Shown: positions 8,088 through 17,226, numbered from the stretch's first letter. The stretch: DNA of 64,000 nt from Streptomyces filamentosus (GCF_014654895.1 NZ_BNBE01000001.1:2951001-3015000); one strand, 5' to 3'. Program-made: numbers and translations. The notes: generated by a model from the letters alone, not told the origin.

Positions 8088-9251
8088 TCAGGAGAGCCAG
8101 GCCATGCCGATGAAGAGGAAGACGACGAAGGCGACGACTCCGGCGACGGCGGCCGTCTTGCGCGGCCTGCGGCGGGACAGCTCGGCGAGCGCGCCCCCGG
8201 TGGACGGGCCCCCGGAGCGCGGCTCGGGCGCCCGCCGCCGCCCCGCCCCGCCCGCCGGGGCGGCCACCGAGGTGGGCGCGGAGGGAGGCCCGGGGACCGG
8301 CGCGGCCATCGGGCCCGACCCGGGGCCGCGCGGCGCGGAGGAGGGCGCGGGGGCGCCGGGCCCGTGGCCGCCGGGCCGGAGTCCGCCGGCCGGGGGCGCG
8401 GAGGCCGGGGGCATGGCGGCCGCGGCGGGCCGGGGCGCGTACTCCCGCCAGGCTCCGGAACCGAACCAGTCGGCGATGGCCTGCGCGGGCGGGCGCTGCT
8501 CGGGCTGCTTGGCCAGCAGGCTCAGCAGGTACGCCTCGAAGGCGGGCGTGAGGACCACCCCGAGGCGGCTCGGCGGGGTCGGCGCGCTGTCGATGTGCTG
8601 GTACAGCAGGGCGGTGGCGGTGTCCGCGCGGAACGGCGGGTGCCCGGTGAGCAGCTGGTAGAGGACGCAGCCCAGCGAGTACACGTCGGAGGCGGGGGAG
8701 GCGGGCTTGCCGAGGGCCCGCTCCGGCGCCAGGTAGAGGCCGGTGCCGACGATCTGGCCGGTCGTCGTCAGTCCGGCGGACGGGTCGTCGACGAAGCGGG
8801 CGATGCCGAAGTCGGCCAGCTTGACCGTGCCCTCGGCGTCCATGAGCAGGTTGCCCGGCTTGATGTCGCGGTGGACCACGCCCTGCCGGTGGGCCGCGGC
8901 GAGCCCGGCGGCGGCGTGCGCGGCGACCACGGCGACCCGCTCGGCGGGCAGCACGAGGGGCTGGGCGGGGGAGGAGGCGAGGCTGTCGCCCTCGACCAGC
9001 TCCATCACCAGGAAGAGCTTGCCGTCCCAGGTGCCGAAGTCGAAGACGCCGACGACGTGCGGGTGGCTGAGCCGGGCGGCGGTCTGCGCCTCCAGCCGGA
9101 AGCGGTCGGCGCCGGAGGGGTCGGTGGACTGCGCGAGCATCAGCTTCACGGCGACGGCCCGGCCGAGCACCTCGTCGGTGGCCTGCCACACCTCGCCCAT
9201 GCCGCCACGGCCGATACACCCGTGAAGCCGATATCGGTCCGCGACCAGCAC
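8088..9251 (-). CDS. Membrane-anchored Ser/Thr protein kinase (PknB type)
   Basis: 387 residues from GTG 9251. The complete Hanks kinase domain is present: glycine loop GRGGMGEVW, catalytic Lys in AVAVKLM, HRDIKPGNLL near residue 130, DFG, and the P+1 region GTGLYLAPE. After the kinase domain (about 1-265) there is a Pro/Ala-rich juxtamembrane linker and one C-terminal membrane helix (AVAGVVAFVVFLFIGMAWL) with almost nothing outside, so there is no PASTA or other extracellular sensor. GTG 9251 has AAAGGG nine bases upstream; TTG 9272 is the alternative. The frame stays open to 9590, but that part is repeat-derived low complexity. Confidence 0.92.
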   Translation of the reverse strand: MLVADRYRLHGCIGRGGMGEVWQATDEVLGRAVAVKLMLAQSTDPSGADRFRLEAQTAARLSHPHVVGVFDFGTWDGKLFLVMELVEGDSLASSPAQPLVLPAERVAVVAAHAAAGLAAAHRQGVVHRDIKPGNLLMDAEGTVKLADFGIARFVDDPSAGLTTTGQIVGTGLYLAPERALGKPASPASDVYSLGCVLYQLLTGHPPFRADTATALLYQHIDSAPTPPSRLGVVLTPAFEAYLLSLLAKQPEQRPPAQAIADWFGSGAWREYAPRPAAAAMPPASAPPAGGLRPGGHGPGAPAPSSAPRGPGSGPMAAPVPGPPSAPTSVAAPAGGAGRRRAPEPRSGGPSTGGALAELSRRRPRKTAAVAGVVAFVVFLFIGMAWLS

Positions 9252-9661
9252 CAGGAGACGCCCTTTCGACAATCGATCACTTGACGGCAGAGGACCAGGG
9301 TAGAGCCGCCACGCCTGCGTCCTCGCCGCGCTCCCCCCGAAGCGGAACCCCGAGCGGACGCCGAGCGGAACCCCGGCACGGTCACGGCACGACCACGCCG
9401 TGACCGCGAACCGGCCACGGCACGACCACGCCACGACCGCGAACCGGTCACGGCACGTCCGCGACGCAACCGCCGCCGTACGCACGGACGTCCGGGAGGC
9501 CCCCGGGGGTTCCGGATCCGGTGGCCCCGCCTTCCGGGCCCCCGCCCTTTCCCCTTCCGGGTTCCGCCAGGGTTCCGGGAGGGTGAACAATGGGTGGCGC
9601 GGGGCCGGTGGGAAACCGGCCCGTACGCGAGACCCGACCCCGACCTGGAACGGAGTGGACC
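9252..9661. other. Divergent intergenic region, kinase / glycosyltransferase
   Basis: 410 bases with no credible gene. It contains a 33-bp tandem repeat and must carry the promoters of the divergent kinase and glycosyltransferase genes. The open frames running through it have Pro/Arg/Gly-rich, repeat-derived translations. Confidence 0.5.
9383..9460. repeat. 33-bp tandem repeat, about 2.4 copies
   Basis: Unit at 9383-9415, a second copy at 9416-9448 with about three differences, and a partial third copy starting CACGGCACG. Located upstream of both divergent genes, so it may contain repeated operator-like sequence or simply be slippage DNA. Confidence 0.8.
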
Positions 9662-10540
9662 GTGGCGCGACCGAGAGTGGGCGTGGCGGTACTGACGATG
9701 GGCACCCGCCCCGCGGAGCTGGGCGCGCTGCTCGACTCGGTGGCGATGCAGGACGAGCCCGCCGCCCGGATCGTCGTGGTCGGCAACGGCGCCGGCTCGC
9801 TGCCCGCGCTCCCCGAGGGCGTCACGGGCGTGGAGCTGGCCGAGAACCGCGGGGTGACCGGCGGCCGGAACGTGGCCATCGACACCCTCCGCTCCTTCGG
9901 CGACGTCGACGTCCTGGTCGACCTCGACGACGACGGCCTGCTGGTCGACCGGGACGTCTTCCGCCGCCTGGCCGACCTGTACGAGACGGAGCCGAAGCTC
10001 GGCGTCGTCTCCTTCCGGATCGCCGACGAGACGGGCGAGACCCAGCGGCGGCACGTCCCCCGGCTGGGCGCCAAGGACCCGATGCGCGGCGGCGAGGTCA
10101 CCACCTTCCTCGGCGGCGGGCACGGACTGTCGATGCCGATGCTCGACCGGATCGGCGGCTGGCCGGAGGACTTCTTCTTCGCGCACGAGGAGACGGACCT
10201 GGCCTGGCGGGCGCTCGACGCGGGCTGGCGGATCCGGTACGCGCCGGAGCTGCTGCTCCAGCACCCGAAGACCAGCCCGGCCCGGCACGACGTCTACTAC
10301 CGGATGACCGCCCGCAACCGCGTGTGGCTGGCCAAGCGGAACCTCCCGGCCCCCCTGGTCCCGCTCTACCTGCTGGTCTGGGTCCTCCTGACGGTCGCCC
10401 GCACCCGCTCGGTCCGGGGCCTGCGCTCCTGGTTCGCGGGCTTCGGCGAGGGCCTGCGGGCCCCGGCGGGCCCCCGCCGCCCGATGAGCTGGTCCACGGT
10501 GCTGCGCATGACGAAGCTGGGCCGCCCGCCGATCATCTGA
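9662..10540 (+). CDS. Family 2 (GT-A) glycosyltransferase
   Basis: Transfers a sugar from a nucleotide-sugar donor to an unknown acceptor, probably at the membrane. 292 residues from GTG 9662, preceded by GGAG at good spacing. The GT-A fold is marked by VGVAVLTMGTRP at the N-terminus, the NRGVTGGRN nucleotide-binding loop, the metal-binding VLVDLDDDG motif, GGGHGLSMPM, and a catalytic-base region DFFFAHEETDLAWRA. A hydrophobic stretch (LVPLYLLVWVLLTVA) near residue 240 suggests membrane association. The frame is open upstream to 9590 but without family sequence. Convergent with the hydrolase gene. Confidence 0.9.
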   Translation: MARPRVGVAVLTMGTRPAELGALLDSVAMQDEPAARIVVVGNGAGSLPALPEGVTGVELAENRGVTGGRNVAIDTLRSFGDVDVLVDLDDDGLLVDRDVFRRLADLYETEPKLGVVSFRIADETGETQRRHVPRLGAKDPMRGGEVTTFLGGGHGLSMPMLDRIGGWPEDFFFAHEETDLAWRALDAGWRIRYAPELLLQHPKTSPARHDVYYRMTARNRVWLAKRNLPAPLVPLYLLVWVLLTVARTRSVRGLRSWFAGFGEGLRAPAGPRRPMSWSTVLRMTKLGRPPII

Positions 10541-10582
10541 CCCGCCGGTCGCCGGGCCCGCCGGACCCCTCGGCCCCGCCGG

Positions 10583-11317
10583 TCACCCGGTCTTCGCGCC
10601 GAGGACGCCCCGCTCCGCCAGGAAGTCCTCGACGAGGTCCGCCCAGACCTCCGGCTCCTCCCAGAACGGCATGTGCCCGGTGGCGAGTTCGGCGGTCCGG
10701 GCGCCGGGGACGGCGGCGGCGAGCGCCCGCTGGGCGGCGGGTGCGACGAGCGGGTCCTCGGTGGTGACGACGACGAGCGCCGGCACCGCGAGCCGCCCGA
10801 GGTCCTCCCGTACGTCGACGAGCCCGGCGAGCTCCAGATGGGCCGGGGTCCCGGCGGGCGGGGCGGGCGCGAAGCCCAGCGAGAGCCGCAGCAGCTCGGG
10901 ATCGACCGCCTCCAGGAACGACGTGCCGAGCCCGGTCAGCGCCAGGTGCTCGGCGAGCAGCCGGTGCTGCCCGCTCTCGTACAGCCCCCGCCAGAGGGAG
11001 GTCCCCAGCCGCATCCGGTGGTCGAGGCGCGGGAACGGCGCGGTCAGCACGAGGGCGGTGACCCGCTCCGGGTGCCGGACCGCGAGCCGTACGGCCAGCG
11101 GGGCGCCGAGCGAGTAGCCGCAGACGGCGAAGGACGGGACCCCGGCGGCGTCCGCTCGCGCCACGAAGCCGTCCACGACCTCGTCGACCCCGAGCCCGCC
11201 CCGTTCCGGCAACTCCCCCGGCACGCAGGTGATCCGGTCGCCCAGCCGTCCGGTCAGCCCCCCGAAGTGGCTCTCGACGTTCCCCCCGGCCCCGTGCACC
11301 AGCAGCAGCCCCGTCAC
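10583..11317 (-). CDS. Alpha/beta hydrolase
   Basis: 244 residues. Shows LLLVHGAGGNVESHFG (oxyanion loop), nucleophile elbow CGYSLGAP, a probable acid in VVVTTEDPLVAP and the catalytic His in ATGHMPFWEEPE. This is the common serine-hydrolase layout; the substrate cannot be told from sequence. GTG 11317 is preceded by GGAGGGGG at about 7 bases. Stands alone between a convergent glycosyltransferase and the flotillin gene on the same strand. Confidence 0.9.
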   Translation of the reverse strand: MTGLLLVHGAGGNVESHFGGLTGRLGDRITCVPGELPERGGLGVDEVVDGFVARADAAGVPSFAVCGYSLGAPLAVRLAVRHPERVTALVLTAPFPRLDHRMRLGTSLWRGLYESGQHRLLAEHLALTGLGTSFLEAVDPELLRLSLGFAPAPPAGTPAHLELAGLVDVREDLGRLAVPALVVVTTEDPLVAPAAQRALAAAVPGARTAELATGHMPFWEEPEVWADLVEDFLAERGVLGAKTG

Positions 11318-11346
11318 TCCAACCCCCTCCGGTCACCGGACGATTC

Positions 11347-11381
11347 GGCCCCGCCCCTGCCTATCACGGAGGGACGGGGCC
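11347..11381 (-). terminator. Possible weak terminator after flotillin gene
   Basis: GGCCCCG (11347-11353) pairs with CGGGGCC (11375-11381) across a 21-base interval that itself contains short complementary bits. It lies just downstream of the flotillin stop on the minus strand. Confidence 0.4.
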
Positions 11382-11402
11382 GCGGTGGGGCGGGTGGCCG
11401 GC

Positions 11403-12944
11403 TCAGCCGGTGATCTCCACCTTGCCGTCGGCCGGGGAGGCCGGGCCCGCGGGGGAGGCCGCCGGGGCCGGGACGGCCGCCTTCGCGGTGAACCCCTGGA
11501 GGAGGGAGGCGAGGTCGACGCCCGTGGTGGAGGAGAGCAGTTCCATGCCCTGGGCGACGTTGTCGGTGACCGTGCGGGTCAGCCGGCTGGCGCCGTCCGT
11601 GGAGACGACGGTCAGCTTGTCGACGGCGGCGAGCGGTTCGGCGGCCTTGCCGACGACCTGCGGCAGGACCTCGACGAGCATCTGGAGCACGGCCGCGTCG
11701 CCGTACCGCTCGAAGGCGTCGGCCCGCTTGTGCATGGCCTCGGCCTCGGCGGCGCCCTTCGCCGCGATGGCGCCTGCCTCCGCGTCGCCCTCCAGCCGGA
11801 CGGCCTCCGCGATGGCGGCGCGCCGGGCCCGCTCGGCCTCGCCGCGCTTGGCGCCCTCGATGGCCTCCGCCTCGGCGAGGGCCTGACGGCGCTGCTTCTC
11901 GCCCTCACCGGTGAGCCGGGCCCGCTCGGCCTCGGCCTCGGCCGCCGCGATGGCCGCCATCCGCTCGGCCTCGGCCTGCTTCACGCGGGCGGTGCGCTGC
12001 GCCTCGGCCTGCTGCTCGGCCTCGTACCGCTTGGCATCGGCGGGCTTGCGGACCTGGGTGTCGAGCTGGCGGTCGGTCAGCGCGGCCTGCCGGGCGGCGA
12101 CCTTCTCCTGCTCGGCGAGGATGTCCTGCTGGCGGGCGGCCTCGGCGAGCGGTCCCGCGGCGTTGGCCTGGGCGGCGGCCTCGTCGGTCTGCGCCTTGAT
12201 CTCGGCCTGCTTCAGGTACAGGGTCCGCTGGGCGACCGCGATCTCCTCCTCGGCCTTCAGCCGGGCCTGCTCGGCCGCGCGCCGGGCCTCGGCCTCGGCG
12301 ATGTCGGCCTCCTGCTTGGCGCGGGCGGCCTCGGGCCGGCCCAGGTCCTCCAGGTAGGAGCCCTCGGTGGTGATGTCCTGGATCTGGAAGGCGTCGAGGA
12401 CGAGGCCCTGCCCGGAGAGGCTGGCCTCGGCCTCCTCGGCGACCTGCCCGGCGAAGGCGGCCCGGTCGCGGATGATGTCCTCGACCGACATCCGGCCGAC
12501 GATGGACCGCAGCGCGCCGGACAGCACCTCCTGGGTGAAGCCGACGATGCCGTCCTGCTGCATCAGGAACCGCTGGGCGGCGGCGCGGATGGAGTCCTCG
12601 GTGCCGCCGACCTTGACGATGGCGACGCCCTCCAGGTTGGCCTTCACGCCGCGCAGGGTGACGGCGCCGCGGACGGCGATGGGGATGTGCCGGCTGGAGA
12701 GGTCGAGGGAGAACTTCTGCTGCACGAACGGCACGACGAAGACCCCGCCGCCGACCACGACCTTCTGGCCGCTGTTGTCCGTGTAGACGCGGCCGGTCGC
12801 CGGATCGGTGGCCTGCTTGCCGCGCCGGCCCGTGATGATGAACGCCTCGCTGGGGCCCGCGACCTTGTAGCGGGTGACGACGGCGAGGGCGAGCAGGACG
12901 ACGAGGACGACGATGCCCACCACGGCGATGAGGACAGGGCTCAT
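11403..12944 (-). CDS. Flotillin-like SPFH protein
   Basis: Membrane scaffold of functional microdomains. 513 residues from ATG 12944, with AAGGGGG upstream. One N-terminal membrane helix (SPVLIAVVGIVVLVVLLALAV), an SPFH domain about 30-200 beginning YKVAGPSEAFIITGRRG, then a long Ala/Glu coiled-coil about 225-430 rich in AEAEA repeats as in flotillins (YuaG/FloT), and a C-terminal part ending in a Pro/Ala tail. Directly downstream, after a 59-base gap, of an NfeD-like gene on the same strand: the classic nfeD-flotillin operon in which NfeD partners the flotillin. Confidence 0.93.
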   Translation of the reverse strand: MSPVLIAVVGIVVLVVLLALAVVTRYKVAGPSEAFIITGRRGKQATDPATGRVYTDNSGQKVVVGGGVFVVPFVQQKFSLDLSSRHIPIAVRGAVTLRGVKANLEGVAIVKVGGTEDSIRAAAQRFLMQQDGIVGFTQEVLSGALRSIVGRMSVEDIIRDRAAFAGQVAEEAEASLSGQGLVLDAFQIQDITTEGSYLEDLGRPEAARAKQEADIAEAEARRAAEQARLKAEEEIAVAQRTLYLKQAEIKAQTDEAAAQANAAGPLAEAARQQDILAEQEKVAARQAALTDRQLDTQVRKPADAKRYEAEQQAEAQRTARVKQAEAERMAAIAAAEAEAERARLTGEGEKQRRQALAEAEAIEGAKRGEAERARRAAIAEAVRLEGDAEAGAIAAKGAAEAEAMHKRADAFERYGDAAVLQMLVEVLPQVVGKAAEPLAAVDKLTVVSTDGASRLTRTVTDNVAQGMELLSSTTGVDLASLLQGFTAKAAVPAPAASPAGPASPADGKVEITG

Positions 12945-13003
12945 GACGAACCCCCTTCGTTCGGTTCCGACAGAGGGAAGGCGGGGGAGGGGAGGGACGG
13001 CGG

Positions 13004-13507
13004 TCAGCGGTCGACGGGGCGCACGAGGACGGAGGTGGCCGACAGGACCGCCTCGACCCACACCTCGGTGCCGCGCGGGACCGGCCGGTCCGCCCTGGCC
13101 GCGTACTTCACGGGCTGGCCGCCCAGGTGGAGCAGCACCTCGCCGTAGCCGTCCGCCGGCACGGCGGTGACCACGGAGCCGGAGGTGCCGGTCAGGTCCT
13201 CGCCGCGCGGTGCGGGTGCGGTCGCGTCACGCAGCAGGATCCGGCTGAACTTCCAGGTCAGCCAGCCCGCTCCGGTTCCCGCGACCGCCCCCGCACCGGT
13301 GGCGACCCCCGTTCCCGCCCCGCTCGCGCCGAGCACGAGCGCCCCCGTGAAGCCGAGTGCCGAAAGGAACCCGGCGACCACCGGCAGCGACAGGACCCCG
13401 TCCAGCCCCCCGAAGCCGTCGAGGAGTCCTTCCAGGACCCCGTCGAAGACCAGGCTCAGGACGAGCAGCAGCAGACCGCCGATGCCGAGACCGAGAAACC
13501 AGACCAT
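13004..13507 (-). CDS. NfeD-like membrane protein with OB-fold domain
   Basis: 167 residues from ATG 13507 (GGAG upstream). Two hydrophobic segments, MVWFLGLGIGGLLLLVLSLV and a second Gly/Ala-rich one near residues 48-90, precede a C-terminal beta-rich NfeD domain (GEDLTGTSGSVVTAVPADG through VLVRPV). It lacks the ClpP-like protease of long NfeD proteins, so it is the short form that pairs with flotillin, whose gene follows. The 140 bases upstream hold the operon promoter region. Confidence 0.88.
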   Translation of the reverse strand: MVWFLGLGIGGLLLLVLSLVFDGVLEGLLDGFGGLDGVLSLPVVAGFLSALGFTGALVLGASGAGTGVATGAGAVAGTGAGWLTWKFSRILLRDATAPAPRGEDLTGTSGSVVTAVPADGYGEVLLHLGGQPVKYAARADRPVPRGTEVWVEAVLSATSVLVRPVDR

Positions 13508-13647
13508 GTCCCCGCTCCTTCGGCCGCCGTGCCCTGTCCGCCGTCCAGAGGATCGTTTCACCGCACAGGCATCCGCCGCATTGCCGGTGACCGGCAATCT
13601 TTACGCGTTCTTGATGCCGTCCCGAAACGGACGGGCCGCCCGGGGGC

Positions 13648-14712
13648 TCACAGCTCCTCCTCGGGCCAGCCGAGCAGCCGGGCCCCGATCGCGGCCGTCT
13701 GGAGCGTGTACCGCTGCGTCGGATCGCCGGGGTCCGCGCCGGTGAGCCGGTGGATGCGGTCCAGCCGGTACGTGACGGCCCGCACGCTCAGCGCGAGCCG
13801 GCGGGCGGCCTCGGTGGTGACGCAGCCCGCGTCGAAGTAGGCGTGCAGGGTGTCGAGCAGCGGCCGCGCCCCGCCCCGGGCGCCGGCGAGCGGCCCGAGC
13901 ACGGTCCCGACGAGGTCGGCCATGGCCTGCCGGTCCCGCCCGAGGACCGGGTAGACCAGCAGGTCGGCGGCGTACAGCACCGGCCCGTCGAGCCCCATCC
14001 GGTCGGCGAGGTCCAGGGCGCCGAGCGCCTCCTCGTACGAGTGGACGACGCCGCCCGCGCCCGGGTGGGGGCGGCCGATCGCGACCAGCGCCTCGCCGTC
14101 GGCGGCGTACGCCCGCTTGGCGAAGTGGGTGAGGACCTCGGGTTCGTCGGCGGGGGCGACGCAGATCAGCCGCCCGTCCTTGGTGGTGAGCAGGATCCGG
14201 CGGGTGCCGAAGCGGGCGAGCAGCGAGGACTCCACGCTCCGCGAGACGGCCGCCCCGTCGCCGAAGGGCTCGGGCGCCTGCGCGACGGCCACCGCGTGGG
14301 CGTGCGAGAGCAGCAGCCCGAAGCGCTCGGCGCGCTCGGCGAGCCGCCCGAGGTCGCTGCGCCCGTACAGCAGGTCGTCCACGAACTCCCGCCGCGCGGC
14401 CTCCTCCTGGCGCACCGCCAGCCTCTGGGCCCGCTCGTGGCCCTCGGCGAAGGCGTCGACGGCCTGCTCGACCGCGCCGAGCAGCAGGTCGGGGTCGGTC
14501 CCCCGGGGCAGTCCGGCCCGCACGGTCCGCGCCGCCGCGAGATGCGCCCGGACCATCGCGCGCAGCCCGATCCCGGCCTCCGCGGCCCGCTCCCCGCGCT
14601 CCCGCAGCCCCTCCAGCTCGTCCCGCCCCAGCCGCCGCCCGGTGGCGCACACCCCCGCCAGCATCCCGGCGTACCCGTCGAGGTACGGCTCGTACGCCTC
14701 CCGCTCGCTCAC
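13648..14712 (-). CDS. PucR-type helix-turn-helix regulator
   Basis: 354 residues from GTG 14712 with GGGAGG upstream. The N-terminal half has no recognisable ligand domain; the middle carries a GGDEF-like/CdaR-type region (residues about 150-260, GRPHPGAGGVVHSYEEA), and the C-terminus is the PucR/HTH_30 DNA-binding domain: LLDTLHAYFDAGCVTTEAA, then RLALSVRAVTYRLDRIHRLT. Such proteins usually activate a neighbouring catabolic operon, but here the neighbours are nfeD-flotillin and a tRNA gene, so no target is apparent. Confidence 0.9.
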   Translation of the reverse strand: MSEREAYEPYLDGYAGMLAGVCATGRRLGRDELEGLRERGERAAEAGIGLRAMVRAHLAAARTVRAGLPRGTDPDLLLGAVEQAVDAFAEGHERAQRLAVRQEEAARREFVDDLLYGRSDLGRLAERAERFGLLLSHAHAVAVAQAPEPFGDGAAVSRSVESSLLARFGTRRILLTTKDGRLICVAPADEPEVLTHFAKRAYAADGEALVAIGRPHPGAGGVVHSYEEALGALDLADRMGLDGPVLYAADLLVYPVLGRDRQAMADLVGTVLGPLAGARGGARPLLDTLHAYFDAGCVTTEAARRLALSVRAVTYRLDRIHRLTGADPGDPTQRYTLQTAAIGARLLGWPEEEL

Positions 14713-14792
14713 GGTCCTCCCGCCCCCTGCTCCCTCGGAAACGACTCAGGGCCCGACCCGCTTCCGCGGATCAGGCCCTGAGTTCCTGGCTG

Positions 14793-14866
14793 TCGGGGTG
14801 GCGGGATTTGAACCCACGACCTCTTCGTCCCGAACGAAGCGCGCTGCCAAGCTGCGCTACACCCCG
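14793..14866 (-). tRNA. tRNA-Pro (anticodon CGG)
   Basis: 74 bases, read on the minus strand. Acceptor stem CGGGGTG pairs with CACCCCG, discriminator A; the anticodon stem CTTCG/CGAAG encloses loop TTCGGGA with anticodon CGG reading proline codon CCG. The T arm carries GTTCAAAT. The CCA end is not encoded. Confidence 0.97.
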
Positions 14867-14904
14867 ATGTCGCTGCTCTGATCTTCTCGTCGCGGCGACA
14901 TCGA

Positions 14905-15588
14905 TTACTCTAGCCCACCCGCGCCCAGAGACGAAATCCGGTTACGGCACCCCGCCACCGCAGGTCGGAAGCGGTCGGCGAGGACGAGGAGGAGGCCGAG
15001 GGCGTAGAAGGCGAGGCCGAGGACGAGGGCGTTGACCAGGACGCCGCCGTAGCCGTGGGCGGCGACGTCGACGAAGGGGTACGTGTACCGGGTGGGGTGG
15101 CCGGCGGGGAGCAGGGCGCCGCGGACCAGGGCGAAGACCAGGTAGGCGGCGGGGGCGGCGAGCCAGAGGGCCGCGAAGCGGGGGCGGAGGGCGCCGGGCC
15201 GGGTGAGCAGCAGCCAGTCCAGGACGACGCCGAGGGGGGTGACGGTGTGCAGGAGCTGGTTGGAGACGGCCCGGCCGCCGGTGAGGGCGTCGACGGCGGC
15301 GGCCTGGTTGAAGGAGCTCGACGGGTTGTCGAGGACCAGGTGGAAGACGAGCCCGACGACGCAGATGCAGAGCAGCACCCCGCCGGTGAGGACGGCGGGG
15401 AGCGGCGGCCGGCCGGTCCACGCCCTGGCCGCGCCGAGGCCGAGGACGACGGCGACGGCGGTGTTGGACCAGATGGTGAAGAAGCTGAAGGCGACGAGGG
15501 GGTCGCCCAGGGCGCAGTCGATCGTGATGCCGGTCGCCGCGGCGAGCGCGACCAGGGCACGGACGACGGCGGCGAAACGGTTCGGCAT
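14905..15588 (-). CDS. Pr6Pr (six-span) membrane protein
   Basis: 227 residues from ATG 15588. About six hydrophobic helices, with the landmarks FSFFTIWSNTAVAVVLGLG, LLHTVTPLGVVLDWLL and YPFVDVAAHGYGGVLVNALV, which match the Pr6Pr/FAR-17a-like family. Function in bacteria is unknown; the family is related to membrane hydrolases of lipid metabolism, but no catalytic claim is made. It ends 38 bases before the tRNA gene. Confidence 0.88.
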   Translation of the reverse strand: MPNRFAAVVRALVALAAATGITIDCALGDPLVAFSFFTIWSNTAVAVVLGLGAARAWTGRPPLPAVLTGGVLLCICVVGLVFHLVLDNPSSSFNQAAAVDALTGGRAVSNQLLHTVTPLGVVLDWLLLTRPGALRPRFAALWLAAPAAYLVFALVRGALLPAGHPTRYTYPFVDVAAHGYGGVLVNALVLGLAFYALGLLLVLADRFRPAVAGCRNRISSLGAGGLE

Positions 15589-15677
15589 GGTCGTCACCGT
15601 ACGGGGACGGGAGCGGTCCCGTCCCCGTACGGGCCCGGCGGCGTGCCGTTCCGGGCCGGGCGCGGCCGCCCCCGGCC

Positions 15678-16616
15678 TCAGCCGCGGGCCGTCAGCGTGA
15701 GCAGCGTCGCCTCGGGCGGGCAGGCGAAGCGGACCGGGGTGAAGCGGTTGGCGCCGCAGCCGGCCGACACGTGCAGGTAGGAGGTGTGGCCGCCGGCGGT
15801 GTGGGTGGAGAGGCCCTTCACGCGGTCGGTGTCCAGGTCGCAGTTGGTGACCAGCGCCCCGTAGAAGGGGACGCACAGCTGCCCGCCGTGGGTGTGCCCG
15901 GCGAGCAGCAGCTCGTAGCCGTCGGCGGTGAAGGCGTCCAGGGCCCGCAGGTAGGGGGCGTGGACGATGCCCAGCGAGAAGTCCGCCGACGCCTCGGGGC
16001 CGCCGGCCACCCGCTCGTACCGGTCCCGCTTGATGTGCGGGTCGTCGAGGCCGGTGAAGGCCAGGTCGGCCTGGGGCAGCTTGAGCCGGCCGCGGGTGTT
16101 GGTGAGGTCCACCCAGCCGGCCGCGTCGAAGGCGTCCTTGATGCCCTCCCACGGGTTGTGCACGGCGCCGACGACCGGCTTGTTGCCGTTGAGCCCGTGC
16201 CGGCCCTGCACCTTCTCCAGGAGGTAGCGGCCGGGGTTGCGGAAGCGGGGGCCGTAGTAGTCGTTGGAGCCGAAGACGTACACGCCGGGGAACTCCATCA
16301 GCGGGCCCAGCGCGTCGAGGAGCTCCGGCACGGCGTCGGTGTCGGAGAGGTTGTCGCCGGTGTTCACGACGAAGTCGGGGCGGAGCCCGGCGAGCTTCTG
16401 GAGCCAGGCCCGCTTCTTGTTCTGCCCGCACACCATGTGGATGTCGGAGACCTGGAGGACCCGCAGGTCGGCCATGCCCGGCGGGAGGACGGGGACCGTG
16501 ACCCGGCGGAGCCGGAACGAGCGGGCCTCGAACCCGGCCGCGTAGACGACTCCCGCCGCGGCCGTCGCCGCGACGCCTGCCGTGACCTTCAGGGGGATCC
16601 CGTACCGTGCGCGCAT
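15678..16616 (-). CDS. Metallophosphoesterase (YkuE/calcineurin-like)
   Basis: 312 residues from ATG 16616. N-terminal hydrophobic segment (KVTAGVAATAAAGVVYAAG) anchors or exports the enzyme. The dinuclear metal site is complete: LQVSDIHMV, VNTGDNLSDTD, FGSNDYYG (GNHD variant, Ser-Asn-Asp), GIVHAPYL and LLAGHTHGGQL. The substrate is unknown; membrane-anchored relatives act on phosphoesters such as lipid intermediates. Divergent from the YqeY gene with a 74-base gap. Confidence 0.92.
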   Translation of the reverse strand: MRARYGIPLKVTAGVAATAAAGVVYAAGFEARSFRLRRVTVPVLPPGMADLRVLQVSDIHMVCGQNKKRAWLQKLAGLRPDFVVNTGDNLSDTDAVPELLDALGPLMEFPGVYVFGSNDYYGPRFRNPGRYLLEKVQGRHGLNGNKPVVGAVHNPWEGIKDAFDAAGWVDLTNTRGRLKLPQADLAFTGLDDPHIKRDRYERVAGGPEASADFSLGIVHAPYLRALDAFTADGYELLLAGHTHGGQLCVPFYGALVTNCDLDTDRVKGLSTHTAGGHTSYLHVSAGCGANRFTPVRFACPPEATLLTLTARG

Positions 16617-16690
16617 CCTCCCATCGTTCCAGACGCGCGGCGCGGAAATGGACGGGCGGTCCCCGGCGGGCACCTGCCACACTTGATGCC

Positions 16691-17155
16691 ATGACCACGC
16701 TCAAGGCACGACTGAAGGACGACCTCAACGCCGCGATCAAGGACCGCGACGAACTGCGCTCCTCGACCCTGCGGCTGACCATCGCCGCCATCACCAAGGA
16801 GGAGGTCGCGGGCAAGACCAAGCGCGAGCTCACCGAGGACGAGGTGCAGAAGGTGATCGCCAAGGAGGCGAAGAAGCGGCGCGAGGCCGCGGACGCCTTC
16901 GAGCAGGGCGGTCGCACCGAGTCGGCCGAGCGCGAGCGGGCGGAGGGCGTCCTGCTCGACGCGTACCTGCCGAAGCAGCTCTCCGACGAGGAGCTGGACG
17001 GCATCGTCGCCGAGGCGGTCGAGGAGGCCCGCGCCGCCGGCGCCGAGGGCCCGCGCGCCATGGGCGCCGTCATGAAGATCGTGAACCCGAAGGTGGCGGG
17101 TCTCGCCGAGGGCGGCCGCGTCGCCGCCGCGGTGAAGAAGCACCTGGCGGGCTGA
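16691..17155 (+). CDS. GatB/YqeY domain protein
   Basis: 154 residues from ATG 16691. Shows the YqeY pattern: MTTLKARLKDDLNAAIKDRD, RLTIAAITKEEV, then EKRREAADAFEQGGR-like and AYLPKQLSDEEL segments, ending in GRVAAAVKKHL. The domain is shared with the tail of GatB and may bind tRNA; the stand-alone protein has no settled role. A strong bidirectional terminator lies between it and the convergent penicillin-binding protein gene. Confidence 0.93.
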   Translation: MTTLKARLKDDLNAAIKDRDELRSSTLRLTIAAITKEEVAGKTKRELTEDEVQKVIAKEAKKRREAADAFEQGGRTESAERERAEGVLLDAYLPKQLSDEELDGIVAEAVEEARAAGAEGPRAMGAVMKIVNPKVAGLAEGGRVAAAVKKHLAG

Positions 17156-17169
17156 GCCCGGGGACCCAT

Positions 17170-17208
17170 GAGGAAGGGCCCCACCGGAGACCGGTGGGGC
17201 CCTTCCTC
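17170..17208. terminator. Bidirectional terminator
   Basis: Perfect 18-bp stem (17170-17187 with 17191-17208) and a 3-base loop between the convergent YqeY and penicillin-binding protein genes. Confidence 0.88.
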
Positions 17209-17226
17209 GTGCCGTGCCGTCGTGCG

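Noticed and set aside
14793..14866. Integrated element attachment site at tRNA-Pro
   Set aside because: No integrase and no second copy of the tRNA 3' end within the window; neighbours are core genes.
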